Source: Liolophura sinensis | Taxonomy: Eukaryota > Mollusca > Polyplacophora > Chitonida > Chitonidae | Length of the DNA: 64,000 nucleotides | Assembly (NCBI RefSeq): GCF_032854445.1 | Contig: NC_088302.1 | Span: 23,509,788-23,573,787, forward strand | Direction of reading: 5' to 3' | Part shown: positions 10,602 to 25,600 of the stretch, piece after piece | How positions within the stretch are numbered: position 1 is the first letter of the stretch | Layout of the letters: each line of letters opens with the position of its first letter | Made by a program: the position numbers and the translations under genes | Notes under the pieces: generated by a model | What the model was told of the DNA's origin: nothing | What the model saw: only the letters and a program-made list of their open reading frames with translations | The model's database searches: none

Positions 10602-13600
10602 CTTGAGGTATGAAAGCTTTGCGTTCAGCACCTGTATTTTCCGGACGTCATACCACAATTTCTTCCCGTTGTATGGGGAATATAGCTTCAGCTTCCGTAT
10701 ATCCAGAGTTTGGTTACTGTAAGATCAGAGCAATGTTCTCTACGATCGGGCGAGCTATCGTGTATGGGTATTCCGGCTGTGTGGTGACAAATTCCGGCCA
10801 AGAGTTGCTACAATCCGTCCAGTTGCCCGAGTAAACAACGGGGCCTAGCACCGCTCTCTGTCACCGACCTGTCTGAAGGGAAAACAGACAAACTGTTTAT
10901 AGGAGCGTGAGCCGGGAGGATTAGCCGTGAAGAGAAAAACGTTAATCTAACTTCCTACAGCACGTCCCTCTGACAACGTCAACGGCCCCGTCAGTGTTAA
11001 CTTGATGTTAAACTATCTCCAGTGAGAAAAAAATGATTTCTGCTGGAGTCGATTCCCAGGGATTTATCAATAATCTAAACCTGCACAGCTCAACTTTTTT
11101 CTCTGTCACCTATATAGGATGTCTTTGCTCTAAGCCGAGTTTTTTCAGCAATGCAACTTGTCGTAAATTCATCCGTGGTTATAAATGAACGGGTCAGGCC
11201 ATAAGATTAAATCAAAATGACTTCACGGTCTGTCAGTTCTCATGGAAAATCTGTAGATCGCAGCATGGGTGCTGTTTGGAAAGAAGTGAACGTAGTATTG
11301 AAGCGAACTGAAAAAGCTCCGCCTTTCTAAAAAGCACATGCTGGTCTCAAACGTCAGTCAGGGGCATTAATTGTGAAACAATAAGATCGAAGTGAAATCA
11401 TAACATACCTAATCCTTAAGCCAATATCGTCACCTTTAAAACATAATAACATTACGTCCCGCTGAGGGTAGACACCTTTGACTGAATAGAAGTACAACTG
11501 CTGTAAAAACAGCTCCGGACTTATCTCTAATTTGAGCATGTGCCTATGTCATCAGCCACCGTCTGCCGTGCGCATGGCATATACCCCAGAACTGTGACAA
11601 GTTCCCCTCCTCGCGGCCCAACACGTGTTACCACACTAATTTATCTTTTGTCAATTTAATTTTAATTTTAATTACTCCTGCTGTTTAACTTACCTGTGCA
11701 CAAGGCAACCTTAGTGATGTGTTGTCTATACTTGTACGCACCATATAGTAGCTGCTTTCTGTTCTCGGTAACAGACGGTCCTCGTGCAAAGCGGCTTACC
11801 TGGCGAATGATGGGGATAGAGAAGAGACTATTAGATAGGACACAATACACAGCTCATCGCGATTCGGGTCGAATGCGGCCGCCTCCGGCCATCCATCTAG
11901 TCCATGATTTATAATTTATGCAACCCCTCGTTAGATAGTCACAGATAAAATGGAAATAAAGCTATAAGAAAGCTTTTTACCCCTCCGAAATTTCGGTCCT
12001 TTTAGTCTCTGTAAAACATGCTAATCAGCAGGTGTCGTCGACGAATCTCTGATAGACTTGTAATTGTTGGATTGCCTTACGGGCTCCGAGCCAGCTATAG
12101 CGCTGTGTATCTATATAGCTAGAGCCAAATCATCCTATGTGTGCACCACTTACACATCAAGAGTAAGATCTAAGTAACTGACCACAACGCCCGGGGTACA
12201 TAGCGGTCTAGTTCCGTTATTAGTCGTCGTCTTCGGTGGAATATTCACTGAGGCAGTTAGAGGGAAAGGTTTGCTCTTAAACTGGGATCGGGAAAGTCAA
12301 ACACCGGCCACTATCGATTAGCGTATACCCTGTGTTCTCAACACCCGGCGTTCCCACAGCCCAGTTCCGTGCCCCTCAATTAGCAACACATCGGTAACAA
12401 ATCTGAATAGATCCGGGGGTAACAGACCTCAGTCACATACGCTTTAGTGTGAAACGTCTTCTTTTGAAATCCTATCCCGAAACTGTCGATATCCTTAGCA
12501 TGTTAAGTGTAGCGAAATTACGATAAGTGTATACTGTGTCATATACGTCAACCAACCGGGGCAATCATGCCACTTATGGTCTGGTAACTACAATGTGGAA
12601 CATACAGCAATACTGACACGTCGGTATGGCACTTTTGCAAATGGTAGAATTTTGAATGGAATCAAGAGGCGAATCTCCGCTTGAATTAATATGCAAAGTT
12701 TCACGCGACACACCAATGTCTGAGGGTTGTTTGCATAAAGAGTCTGCGCGTGAGATCACTTTCAAACTGCAGTTAGAAATACAAAGTCGCGCCAAAAAAA
12801 ACCCCAAAAAACGTGAAACAATAATTGTATATATAGCTCATAAAGGGAAAAGGCAGATTTTTTTGCATAACAGCGCGTTTTCAACAAACCAAAATTAATT
12901 TCATTAAAAAATCTGCGTTATGTTTCAATTCGTCTCATGTAGACATTTTTTTTATTGAAAATCAATTTTGGACCAATGCATTTGTGATAAACGGTTATCG
13001 GATACATGCATCCGTGACGCAATTATGCAAGAACTTCTTTTTGTAATGCTGTAAGCGTCTAATTCGCGTGTATATAAATGTATGTAGCATACCTAAAAGA
13101 ACTCAGTGAAAAAAAACAAAACTTATAATTGTTGCTGGTTAAAGTTTAAACGTGATCAACAACTCAACTCTGATAACATTAATTTATCAATATTTATAAA
13201 CAGTTTGATAAGATAGTCTGACGACGGCTGTACCACTAGAATAGAATACTGCGCATGCTATGTAAACACTACATCAAAAGGTGTTTAGCTCTGATTAGTT
13301 TGTGTCTATAGCTAATTAATTCAATTAAGTAAAGCAGGTAATACTAATGAGAGACAATAGTAGAGGTTAATCTGACAAACTGTCTGTGTAGAAGTATTCG
13401 TGAGGTGTTACCCAGTCTAGACATCGTGGGGTTCACTAACACGTTCAATGGTCACAGCCGTCTTGGGAGATTCGAGTGTTATAGTGGGAGGGTTACATCT
13501 TGAGTTGGGAGATAAAGAGATCTTTAGTTGGACGGGGAGGGGTAGGTCGTGAAAGGGTGGAGAAGAAGAGATTTTGTGGAGTTCTAGGACTCAAATTAAG

Positions 13601-16600
13601 ATTGTACTGAAGAATAAATGGTGTATATCACAGATGTATACCAGCATAAGCATGGAACATTCATTACTGAGAAGTATCGCGTGAATAGGACATTAGAAGA
13701 TGACCCCACTATTTGCCCCAGTGGTTTGCTAATAAACAGATATATTAATAGCTTTCCTTTAAACTCCGACATCATTAACAAGTTTCGAAGCTGTCTAGCG
13801 AGAAGGGAGTTATCTGATATCTAACGATGTTATATCATACATTTCCGTTTTAAGTACGCGTCGCGAGCACACATCACTGTCTTCGTATTCATGATCATCC
13901 GTAATTTTAAACTGTGATAAGATTTATTTACCGTTAACTTTAATAAGACTTGTAGAATATAGAGAATTGCATGTTTGAAGACAGTTCACATCAGATTCTA
14001 ACACAAACCTCACAATACCAGCGGTTTGAATACATGCTGCTGATCAGTTGCATTAATTGTGAAACCTGAAATTTTAGCATTTTGCATGACTAGATTTCAG
14101 AAGTTTTTCTATCACCGATGAAAAGAATTTGTGAAAGAGAAGTTTGCATATGAGCAAAAAGTTCAAATTCTAATAAACAGAATCCCAACAAGTCGACACT
14201 TCAGTTGAACTCCTGCTAATGTTCAGCTGCCCTGATTGTGCATTCTGAGAATTGACGTGTTACGTAACCAAGGGGTTATTTAGATGTAAGCATATTGCAT
14301 GACTTGATTTCAATTTTTTTTCCATTATAGGTAAGAATAATATTTTGCTTAGACGAAAGCAGCTGTCGAATCAATAAAACAAAAAGACGATGTAAGTTAC
14401 TGGTACTTGAGGTTATGATGCGTATTGGCTAATGCAGGTGCGCCTTCTTGGCACGGGTGACATGCGGCTAAGACAATGCCTGGGAAATCTGCACCCTCTC
14501 CAGGTGTCACATGTCCCTACAGGCCCTTCTCTTAGCGCCGTACCTTTAAATGTGACGTGTACGCCCATCATCGTCTCTCTGTGTGAAAGTGACATCGGTA
14601 AACAACGGCTCGCTTGCGCACACAGAGATAGGTGGTCAGGTAACAATGAATAGAGCAGCAATTTTTCAGTAGCCTAAAAATCTACATTTGTGTACTTACC
14701 GTTTCTGAAGAGGTTGTGGGCATTTAGTGTCACTTAGTATACAAGAGTTTTGAGACATGTGCATAAGTTCTCTATTCGCAGGAAACTGTACACTTGTCAA
14801 CAGCGTTAATGTAAGACAGAGGTGTGAGGGTGGGGGGACATGACAAAAAGAAAAAAAAAGAAAAATGGAAGTTTAAGAATGACATAATTATATAAACTCA
14901 TTAATTTAACTTCTGCGCACATTCTCTTGTTTTATATTTATCTTGTTCAATACAAATTATTATGTATCTGAGAAGCATTAAAATAACATGGAGAAACTTT
15001 TGCTTTATATGATACGGAATTTGAACAGAACCGTAACTGTGTAGCAATTCCAAACACATACTTAGCCACTGCACTGAAGAAACTTCCCGCTTCCATATAT
15101 GATGACATGGCACCAGCATCATGCCCACTGCTGAATATCGTACGTAAAATTATATATGTATATAAATATATCTTGTGCTCCTAGACATCCGATGTACATA
15201 TTAACTGACGATACACTCGCGTCCTACATTCGCCGTCTTTTGACGCGTTATCCATCAAAAATCATAAAATATAATATGAACGCCTATTCATTTCTCAATC
15301 CTAATCAATAGTGTATCGAAACATCTACGGCAGATATCCGGTGTCGTTATAATTTCCCCGAGGACGCGGCAGCGCGGACCTTTGTGAAGACAGCGGTTTA
15401 TCAGTTCGGTAAGCGTATCAACCTTCGAAGAAACAATGTGACATTTCATAAGGGGGTTTTCTGCGCTTCATAAACTAACCCTGTGAAGTCTGCCTGGTCT
15501 TATATTTAAGGCATGTATATTACCATACGGGCTGTTTGAAGATGTCCTCGAGTTAGATTCACTCATAAATTAATCATGGCTAAGCGGATTGGAGACATTC
15601 TTTGGTCAATGTCCCTTGTCTTTAAACCTGTTCTACACGGAATAACGCCCTACCTTTGATGTCTACAGACACGAGAATATAAGCATAAATACTGACCTAC
15701 GCTGGCTGCAGGTTGATACCTCATCCAGTCCTCTTTCCTAAAACCTGGGTTTATAGATCTGGATTGCAATCTGATTTGTTTTCCACATGCGGAAACGCTT
15801 TGACCCCCCTCCCCGTTTTTTTATCTTTTAATGTAACACGTATAAGGATTGTTAATTTAGGCTCTACTTCAACATGTGGAAAAAATGAATAGCACTGTTA
15901 AGGAGTGTTGTGAATCACGTATGTGCAGCTATTACATCGCTATAAACGGTTACTTCTTCGATAATCTCAGATATAGCGTGCCATAGTGTTCGGCAACCTA
16001 CGCCAATTCGATTGCGGCTTTAAGTCTGGAGGGTCGTCAGGTAGCTATATTCTTTGCCAAAGGCGGTGGTTGCCTCCACCCATAAACCTGTCTAGCCCTC
16101 AATAAATGAAAATCTTTGTAAGGTGCTAAGATATAAACCGCACAGAGGACGTTGGAAAATGCCAGGTTTCCCCAGGTAGCCAAAAAGGCTCGTGACTTTA
16201 CAGAGCTGCAATCAGGCAACCTCATCCGCCACAATAAAGAGTGACTCTTTAGGCAACAGGAGAGTTTGAGTTAAAACTTCTTTTATCGTTGAAGTCCTAA
16301 TGTATCATATGACCTGTAAGATGTTAGGCAACTATTTTTATAACATTTACTATAACACAGGAATCTGACAAAAAGTTTTACAAAAAGTAATTTAAAGTAT
16401 AGAATGGATGGAAGAAACCTGAAGAGCTGAACGTTTGTGAACATCAGAAGTTCCTACAGGAAATTTGTGTCCTTGGAAAACAGTGAAACAGGTGATCGGT
16501 AAATTAATGTTAACAAAGTTTGTCCATCGTTTTTAACAAATCATATGATACAGTTGGATTGTTTTTACCTTTAACGACAAAAGAAACTCCCATACCGAGT

Positions 16601-19600
16601 GTGCCCTGATATATATCACAACATATCCTCTATGTAAGTCAACAATATATGGAACTGTCTCACAGTGAATATTCTTCTTTAATACAAAACCCCCTAAAGT
16701 TCCTTCACGAAACAACTCTTTCTGTATATTTATATATAGGCCCCTACCTGCACAATAATCTCGGACTGACTGATCGTTTATGAAATTGATTGTTGCTCTA
16801 ATTTTGCTTCCCAGTTAAAGTACAAAAACTATAAAGTATAAAGTTTTGAATAAATCTTAGCCATGTATACTTTTCTTTATGATAGAAAATGGGCAGTAAA
16901 CGAATTGAACCAAGCGTGATTATGTCAGAATAAATATTTAGTGCTTTTTTTAACTTCCATCACATATATTAACGTGTGGCGATATTCCTTTGTTGGGGTC
17001 ATCCTGTTGGGGACATCCTTTATGCAAAGGTGCTTCCTTTTTATATATTCTCTAAACAGCTACTACTAAATGGGTCTTGCATGTGTAATTATTGCAATCA
17101 AACTTAACAAAGTCTGATGTTTAAGAATGAACACCTGACTGATAAATAATTACATGCTTGGCTCGCTCAAGGCGATCCCCTTAAATCTGAACACACATAA
17201 GTTTAACTAAGCTGTTCCGATAACAGGGATGAATATCACGTTTAGCGCGCCTTTTCGCCAAAGTAGCTTTAAACCGGACTAATGCTGGTACGTCAGTTGA
17301 GCAGATAACGTATTGGCCTACTGTACAACGTTATGGCCGCTGTGCGTGTATTCCAAGTCCATCTGAATAAGTCTCCGACCAGCAAATCCTACATATTGTT
17401 TGTGATTTAATCAGCTATAATTAGATGGTAGATAAATGCTATCGTTTATTGAGTTGAGATGGCTGAGCGCTCTGTTTACTCTACCGAATAATCATAAATT
17501 AAAATTGGAGATTTATGCAAATTTAAAATGGGAAACTGACAGGAGCAGTAAAGGTCCTCCAGGATGACATGCAGGCATAACTAGAATCTGACACAGCGGG
17601 CACTGGTGGAATGTAAATGTATATAGCTGAGGACGCAATGTACAACCTACGGACCAGACACCACTTTATGCCCTGATGCTGACAGGAGTAATTTATATGC
17701 TTACCTGGGGGCAAGTAAAAATTGTGGTAATTGCCTGTTGTAATCAATCTCCTCCTATCCCTGTAAAACTCACCGACACCGCACCTGTGAGATCAGGTGT
17801 GACTCGCTTAACAGCAAATCAAAATCACAGAACCGACACCATCACAAAACGCAATTTAATCATGCAGTACACATTATTTCTGTCGGTTCCATTTATGTTG
17901 AACAGATTTGGCGCGGTACACTTTCTCGCTCATTTTTTTTTTTTTGCTTTTTCTTTTTGTACTGCGTTGCAGAAAACAGTTTATCTGAAATTGGCATGCG
18001 GTAATGTTTATTAGTTTTGTGAACGAGTCTGACAGGATATTAATTAGTTAAATTTCAACAAATCTGAGTTTTGATTTTTTTTTCTCTATCATTATGTAAA
18101 TTTCGGCCATCTGCTGGCTGACTGTAGCCATGTGGTCACTGAAGCCACGGGTTACCGTTCAGTTCGTGTGAACTTTTTGACATGCCAAGGACGCCCAACT
18201 GATTGCTGTTACAATTCAGTGGGAAAATATTAACCCGGCAAACTCAGAGTATGGATTTTTTTCTTTGCAAATTTGGAACTGCATACATTTAGACATGCGT
18301 CAGTCAAGACTATATGTCCCAGATAGCTTTTGAAAATCAATTTTAATCTAGATTTGTATTAGTTTGCTCCATATTAGTCTGACTTTTTTTTGGTTCAAGA
18401 ACACAAGTATATGTCAAAATTATTATTTTATACAGAAGTGACGTATCAGGACTTCCTTCACAAATAACAGCCCTGTTTCGCACTTTAAAAAGTCACGTTT
18501 AACATTATAACAGTTTGTGTTTGAATGGCTCAACAAATTAACGGTCGGCTCACACCGTGCAATTTCATGTTATATACGCATAAAACTATTGGTATCAATA
18601 ATAACAAAATACTGCAAGCTGCAGACAAATTACAATGTTCTGTTGATCTTTATATTGGGGTCACGTTTCAAAAACTGAATAAATCGATTCATCACAATTT
18701 TTCTCGTCCTTCCCATGGAATTATAATCTAAATAACGTCAACCCCCCCCCCCCGCCCCCAACCAAAATGATGTTTACAGAAATTAGAGTGAACTTTAAAT
18801 CAAAGGGCAAGGTGCAATACAAACCTGAAAGCAACAAACAAATATAATAATGACATGAATATTATACACACTCCAAGAAACCCCACTCACTTCAACATGA
18901 AATTACCCTTTTTTCAGGAATAGGACGTTACATTTAAATTCTGTGCTTTCAGATATCTTCTGTCTTATCTCATGAAATGTTATTATACCACAAACGCAAT
19001 GTTGTGTAGTGCGGAATCTGTTTTGATAGTCGCGTGCTCAATACAGTGAGAGCCCAAGGCGAGATTGTAACTATAGTATTGATGTATATTCGATAAACTG
19101 TCACCTATTATCAATAAATCATGATGGTCGCCCGTGCAACCTCGCAATTATAAATATATTCGAAAAGCGGGGGAAAAAAAGCATGGAACAATGGAAAGTT
19201 ATGTTTGACTACAAACTTTTAAAGTTTCATTAATACAAGACGATATTGTCTTTTTGTACGTGGATATGTTTCGATCTAAAGCAAGATTTGGTGGGAATCC
19301 GTTTTACAATTGGGACGAGCCATCTGGCGTAAGACATTGTGGCAGTGATCCGCCAAACATACCCAAACACTGCCCACGGTGCAGCCAGCGGGGCTATACC
19401 CTGAGCTCTATACAATATTTACCTTTAATTATCCCTCCAAATGACAACTGTGCTCCGATGCAGTCGAACAATGGGCTATAGTTGGATTTCCTGTTATTGT
19501 TGTTCGGTGAGCACGCGTTTTTGAGAACATAGAAAATTAGGCGGTTTTAACTTTTAATGCCAGGTATTTGAAGAGGTCACGGGATCTTTGTCTGCTTGTG

Positions 19601-22600
19601 CAAAAGTCAGGAGTAAAAGCCACTAGTTGTAAAAGCTATAGCAGCCTGACGACAGAGTGGCGTCGGTGAATGCAAAGGCCCAGATTTCTATACATCAAAA
19701 GATCGTAGACCGGACGCCATTTTGGAATACAATCGAATGACGTCGAGTGTCAATTGCATAACACCGAAGTGCGAGATTTGCCAACCAATACAGACACGCG
19801 TGACAAATATACTCAAGTGGACAAATTATACGAAAAAAAAAACCTCTGAATAACTTGTGGGAACCAGTAATAGCGGAAATGACAAGTTTTCGGTCACTAT
19901 GTAGAAGGGAAGTGATGTCCTGGGTGACAATGGCACCGGTGGTTTATTGTCCGTGGGCTGGTTACTTCTCATGGAATACCGTGTGACTATATGGCAATAT
20001 AGTCCTTTCGTCACCAAGACACGCCATGGGAAGATGTCAGCTATATACGAGTCAAAAGTTAGCAGCTATATACTAAAGACCCCGTGGAACGTTTGCTTAT
20101 AACATTGCAGGGGCAGTGGCTGATACCATTCGCAAGTCTTAATACCACTTGCGGCTCGATTATACCACTACAGGTATATATACTACTTGCGAATCCATTA
20201 TACCTACAGCCCATGGCTTTTACGACTACGAAGTCAGATCATCTTAGCTGCAGTGTATTGCTCGCTTAATGCGGATGTTTGCTATATCTTATAAGCATAC
20301 AACAGCAAAGCCTGAGAAAGTTAAATGAGTAAATGCAGTCGTCAAGATTTACAAATCAGTCATCAACTGATATTGGTCGATACATCAATTAGCAATTTGT
20401 CTGATCACCGTTTCTTCAGATATGCAATTTTGAGGAAGTAAGGTAGCATTAGTCATTTATTCATAATTCATAGTTTGGGCATGACCAAAGGAGACGGGAG
20501 TAAACTGTTGGGTGTCTGAGACATGCATATCCATACTGTACAATGCGAACTCGCGGAAAGTCACGCTTAAGGCTATAAACATACCCTCAAGGGCAAACAT
20601 TACACTGATTGACGAAAGGAACTGACAGATCTGAGTTAGACTGAAAACACATAGCTTATTTCAGTAAAAACAATTGTCCAATTTCTTCACGTCTGTATAA
20701 AGACTATATTGTGAGCTTTGTCAATCGGCCATCCGTTATAACTTGTCCATATTTTATATGCAGCTGACTCAGAATAGCAATTTGTCATACAGTACATTGA
20801 TTAACTGAAGATGCTTAGGCATTTTTTCGTTGACTTTTCATTTATGGCTATAAGGTATAAGTGTTTAGGATAACGTGCAGTTTTTAACTCCTTCTGGTGA
20901 TTTGTCATTGCAACCAGATACACATGATGCATCGGTACGTCTGTTTATGTCACAAAAAACAAGTCCTAAATGACATCCACATTTGTCTTCTTAAAAGGCA
21001 GATTGTCATCACTTATATCCGTATGCATCATCTTAAAGATCGTTCGTGCAATTGTACAGTGAAGTATGCATGGGGCTTTATGGGGGTTCTAAGTCAGCCA
21101 ATCACGGCGCAGTGTAACAGCTGGCTAGGACAAATAAGGTGTATGTATGTGAAAGAATATATCTCACTGACCACAGTGGCCGATATTCCCACGTAAATGA
21201 ATTGGGCACGTGGGAACTTAATATATGAGAATTTTGTACTTTAATAAAATACATCTGTGAATTTGGGTTTAACTAAGTTTTACATATCATTGTTCTATCT
21301 ATACATAGCTTCAGCGTCGTAAAAAAACAAGTGTGGATTTTTTTCTCTTATCTGTATTATCTTTTGTCTGTATTATATTTGTCTGGTGGAATAAAGAGAT
21401 TTCAATATAATATACCTTACCGACGCTCTTTAGCAAAGGTTGCGTAAGCCACATATTCCCTTAAGCTGTTAATTTACATATCGCATTAAAACACCTATAT
21501 AACATAATCAAAGGGATTTTATATGTGCTATGAATGACCCATTTACCGACAGTTTCTTTGTAGCATAAAGAAATTGGTATCGGTATATTAAAACCTTTCA
21601 AGTTCTTCACTTCTATGTCCGCAGCTCGGCATGTTAAATTATAAAATAGTAATATCACAGAGGAAACTGGCTCATAGTGACGGAATTTATAAATGCAGAT
21701 TTAGCAATTTTCATCAACACCCCGCTGAGGGCGATTGTGTGTGTAGGGATTTGCCGTTATCAAACGCACGATTAACTTTTGAAAAACGGATTAATATTAA
21801 TAACGGTACGTAGACTTCATCCAGGCCTGTGTAGTAACTCGGTCACATATCAATTAGCACAGCTATCAAGACAGGCATCGGCATAAATTACGCCGAAGGC
21901 CCCTTTGAAGTGGATATGGACGTAGAATTTATTCAACAGCCATTTTTTAACTTCTTAATCTCTTTAGATCACAAAAACTGAAATTCACATGGGTATTTTA
22001 CATAGCGATACACGGCGAAACACGCGCAGGCGAAGTCAAGTCGTACAACATTGTCACCGCTGGTTAATCTGCAGAGACAGCTTGTGGACTCAAAAAATAA
22101 TCTGTTAACTGTCTGTTATTTGACTGATGCTATTGAACGTATTCTTTTATTTTAACATAAAAAATGTGTCAACATTCAATATTATATCTACAATCTTTCT
22201 TTTAAGTTAACAGAATATAGATTAATGTTCGAAAAATTTCTAGCATCACTCAGACAAGTGAATTGCTGTTAAATTTAACAGATTGCATTTTGAGAGTGTA
22301 CATGATGAGGAATGAGAATGTCAAGTCATTTTCTGACAGACAGTGCTTTGTCTTATATGTATATATAGCATTGCAAAAGATACAAGTTTAAACTACTGAA
22401 TGATTATGACAAAACGCCAGATCGGCAATTTTGCAAGGCAGTCATATCGTGAAGAACAAACTATAACACTGACAGTATTTAAAGATCATGGTGTACTTCG
22501 AAGAGCTGACGGGATCTCTGACGAGAAGATTTTCCGATGGGTTAATGAGAAGTCAAATGAAGTCAACTGTTATCGCCAAACTGCCGAGGGCAGATTCGAA

Positions 22601-25600
22601 CTCTACAACTATTACATCTGTGAAGGTTCAATGGCGATGGCACATACGCCCTCCCACTACACCGTTAAAGTGCTGATTTTTATCATCGCTATGTACGGAA
22701 AAGCATCAGTCTATCCCAACAGCCTGGTGCCTGTATCACATCGGATAGCACCTGCTGTGGCTGCCATAACGGTCTTTATACCGGAATCAACCAAAAGTTT
22801 ACATTTAATGGCACTGATTAATGGTTTGCCTTAGGACTTCCAGCTGCTATTTGTTACGAAACGGCAAGTGAATTAATATTCAATATCTAAGTCTAAACTA
22901 GGATTAAGATAGATGTCTACCTTAATACCAGGTTTAAATAATTGTCAATTAAAATTCAGTCTAAAGTTATGTCCAAAGTCTTAGCTAACTTTGTGGAATA
23001 GCTCATAGATTGATAATACTAGATATACTTAAAGCAAAGTTCAACGTGTCCCTAAATATTAGGGGCCACAATGGATTTGTGTATTTTCTGCAGACTGTCA
23101 TTTTACCTCACCACAGTATTTACTACAATGCAGACAATGACATCACTACAAGACACATACAACCGTGTATTATGTGTAATTCAAGAATCTTCGTTCCTCG
23201 TCTTTGTTCAAGGACATATATGTTTGGCACCGCACACTTTTTAAAATTAATGTCACATTTGATTGCAGTAAAATATAGATTAATTTGTTATCCAAAGACC
23301 TAAGTTGTTATGTGTAGAAAAACATATTATGTAAGAGTAGGATTAAACCCCAGTTTATGTGGCTAACAAGTAATTCGACATGTAAGCTCATGCATTCGGC
23401 AAAATGCATTTCACCATATCCTAATGAAATAAGTTCAAGCATGTAAGCCCTAGCTATAATACTGTAAGTGACAGTCGTCAGAACTCACCTGTTGTTTAGA
23501 ATATGTTTATCCCAGGAAGCTGTTTCCTTGGCACTACAAGTTCGTCGAGATCAGTGGCATTTGCCTTTATACGATGCAGAGCTATTCCCAAACACAGTAT
23601 TCACAGTTTCTACAGAAATACGGTGATAGTTCTCCTGGTGTCTCCTTGACAGTATCGCTATCGTTCAGTAGTCCTAGTGCATACAGAGGAATGCAGGTGT
23701 ACCGCTTTCGATGATCTCTGAACGTCTTGTCACAAGAACTGTCAGCCGTCTACTGATTTACCTCCACATATCATGTAACCTATTGAGGGGCATGTTCTGG
23801 ATGACAATATTGCGGTGTTGTTGTTTGGTAACCACTCCAGCCCCGCGGGGGTAAATGCCCGACCCCCCGACACGAAACAGGAGGGCTGCCACTTTGGCAT
23901 GGCCTTTGTTCGCTCGTAAAACGGTCCATTGGCTCCGTTCACCATCGCCGAGGGTGTTCGGACACATTTCTTTCAATGATAGCCCTGAAGTCAAGTGACA
24001 ATAGACTCACAAAGCAACTGGTATACTGCAACAAAACGCCCATTTGCACGTCTCCAATTGCTCTTTTATTTGCAAGGAGAGCCACTGATAGATAGCTCCT
24101 TGAACGACCATGGCCATTTTTACTCCTCCTGCATGAAACTTTCGCATAGGCTGGAGCTGCCCCCAACGGACCTCTGCATGCGTCCACGAAAGGCACTTCA
24201 ATACGGTCAGGATTACAAGATTAGCTTACTGAACAAAACATTACAAACAACGGGAAGGCGTAGCAAATCTGTGTGCCCAGCTTAAAGCGTCTTGTCTTTG
24301 TTGGCAATGAGCGATACGACAATTAGAGAAGGGAATTTTTGATGAATCCACTGTTTATTCACGTGACGTTAGCGATTTGGCGGAATCTGCAGGAATGGAA
24401 TCACACAAGCGGCTTGTGCTTATATCCACATCTTGGAAATAACGCACCCTTAAGTGCAATAGTAAAGTTTCTAAGAACAATGTAACCCAAAGGGCAATTA
24501 CAATATTACAGTATTTGTAATCTGAATACTAAAAGTCAATTGTCTGTGCTCAAAGGCCATTTTTAGTCCTAAATTAAATATGTGAATGTGATCCTGAGAG
24601 CTTACATCCACATATACTTTGGTTACCCGTGGAAAAATTCTGTGAGTTAAAGTTCTTTAAAATATTATAATTAATAAAGAGCTAATCTTCAGTACTTTCA
24701 GTGTTATTTGTGATAAAGATAAATTTCAAAAGGAAACAGACGACTGGTATAGTTCTAAGATTTATGGACTTGAGGACATGACATATAGGCTGAAGCGAGC
24801 GCTTACAAGAACAAAATCATTGAAAATCGCCAGGTTTCCAAGGCTGTTGGGGTTTATCCCTATTGTTTCACAACAAAGTTCAAAGCTTGAACTTTTGCGA
24901 AGGAGGGTTTAATGTCAACGCTGGATTTGAAATCAATCAGGGGTTTCACTGATTAAGATTGTGTGTCGATTGGCGACGCGATTTTCGTGAAAACTGATAC
25001 CGGATCATACAGAATGGGCACACGCCTTACACTTAGTATTGGTAACATATTGCTGTTAAGCATTGTGAAGGTATCAAATAAGATCGATATCTGGGTGCAG
25101 CTGGTCCGATGTCAACTCACAAGGAATCAAGGGGTGGGGCTTATAGAATTTGGAAATTCAGCAAAGAAAAACTTACAATGTGAAAGAATAAAAGGTCAGA
25201 ATTCGATATATGTGCTAGTTATTACAACTGAATTCTTAAATAATTATATCATACTGTAGGGATGAATTTGTTAAGAGTTTAAGTGATAAATTCGACCAGA
25301 ATTTGTAGATGGGACACAGGCCTATATGATGAAAGATCAGCATTGTCAGTTAAAATTATTTAGCTCACCCGGAAAGTTTTTTTACGCGATGGATTGAATT
25401 TATACCTCAGTTACAAACAACTTAGTTTTCAGTTGAAATATAGAATAAATCGTGTTTAATTGCATGTTATTTTCAAACATTGCCAAAGGATCTTTCACTT
25501 CGGTCACAACGAAGTAAAATTGAATAAAGACGGCATCCAATGAGGATTATGAAAGTTTTTAATTGAAAAAGAGCACTTACGTTACACACACACACATTAG

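Noticed and set aside
22400-22834. 144-codon plus-strand open frame
   Set aside because: No domain, signal peptide or splice context. A B-box-like GAGTTCGAATC on the opposite strand suggests decayed SINE material instead.
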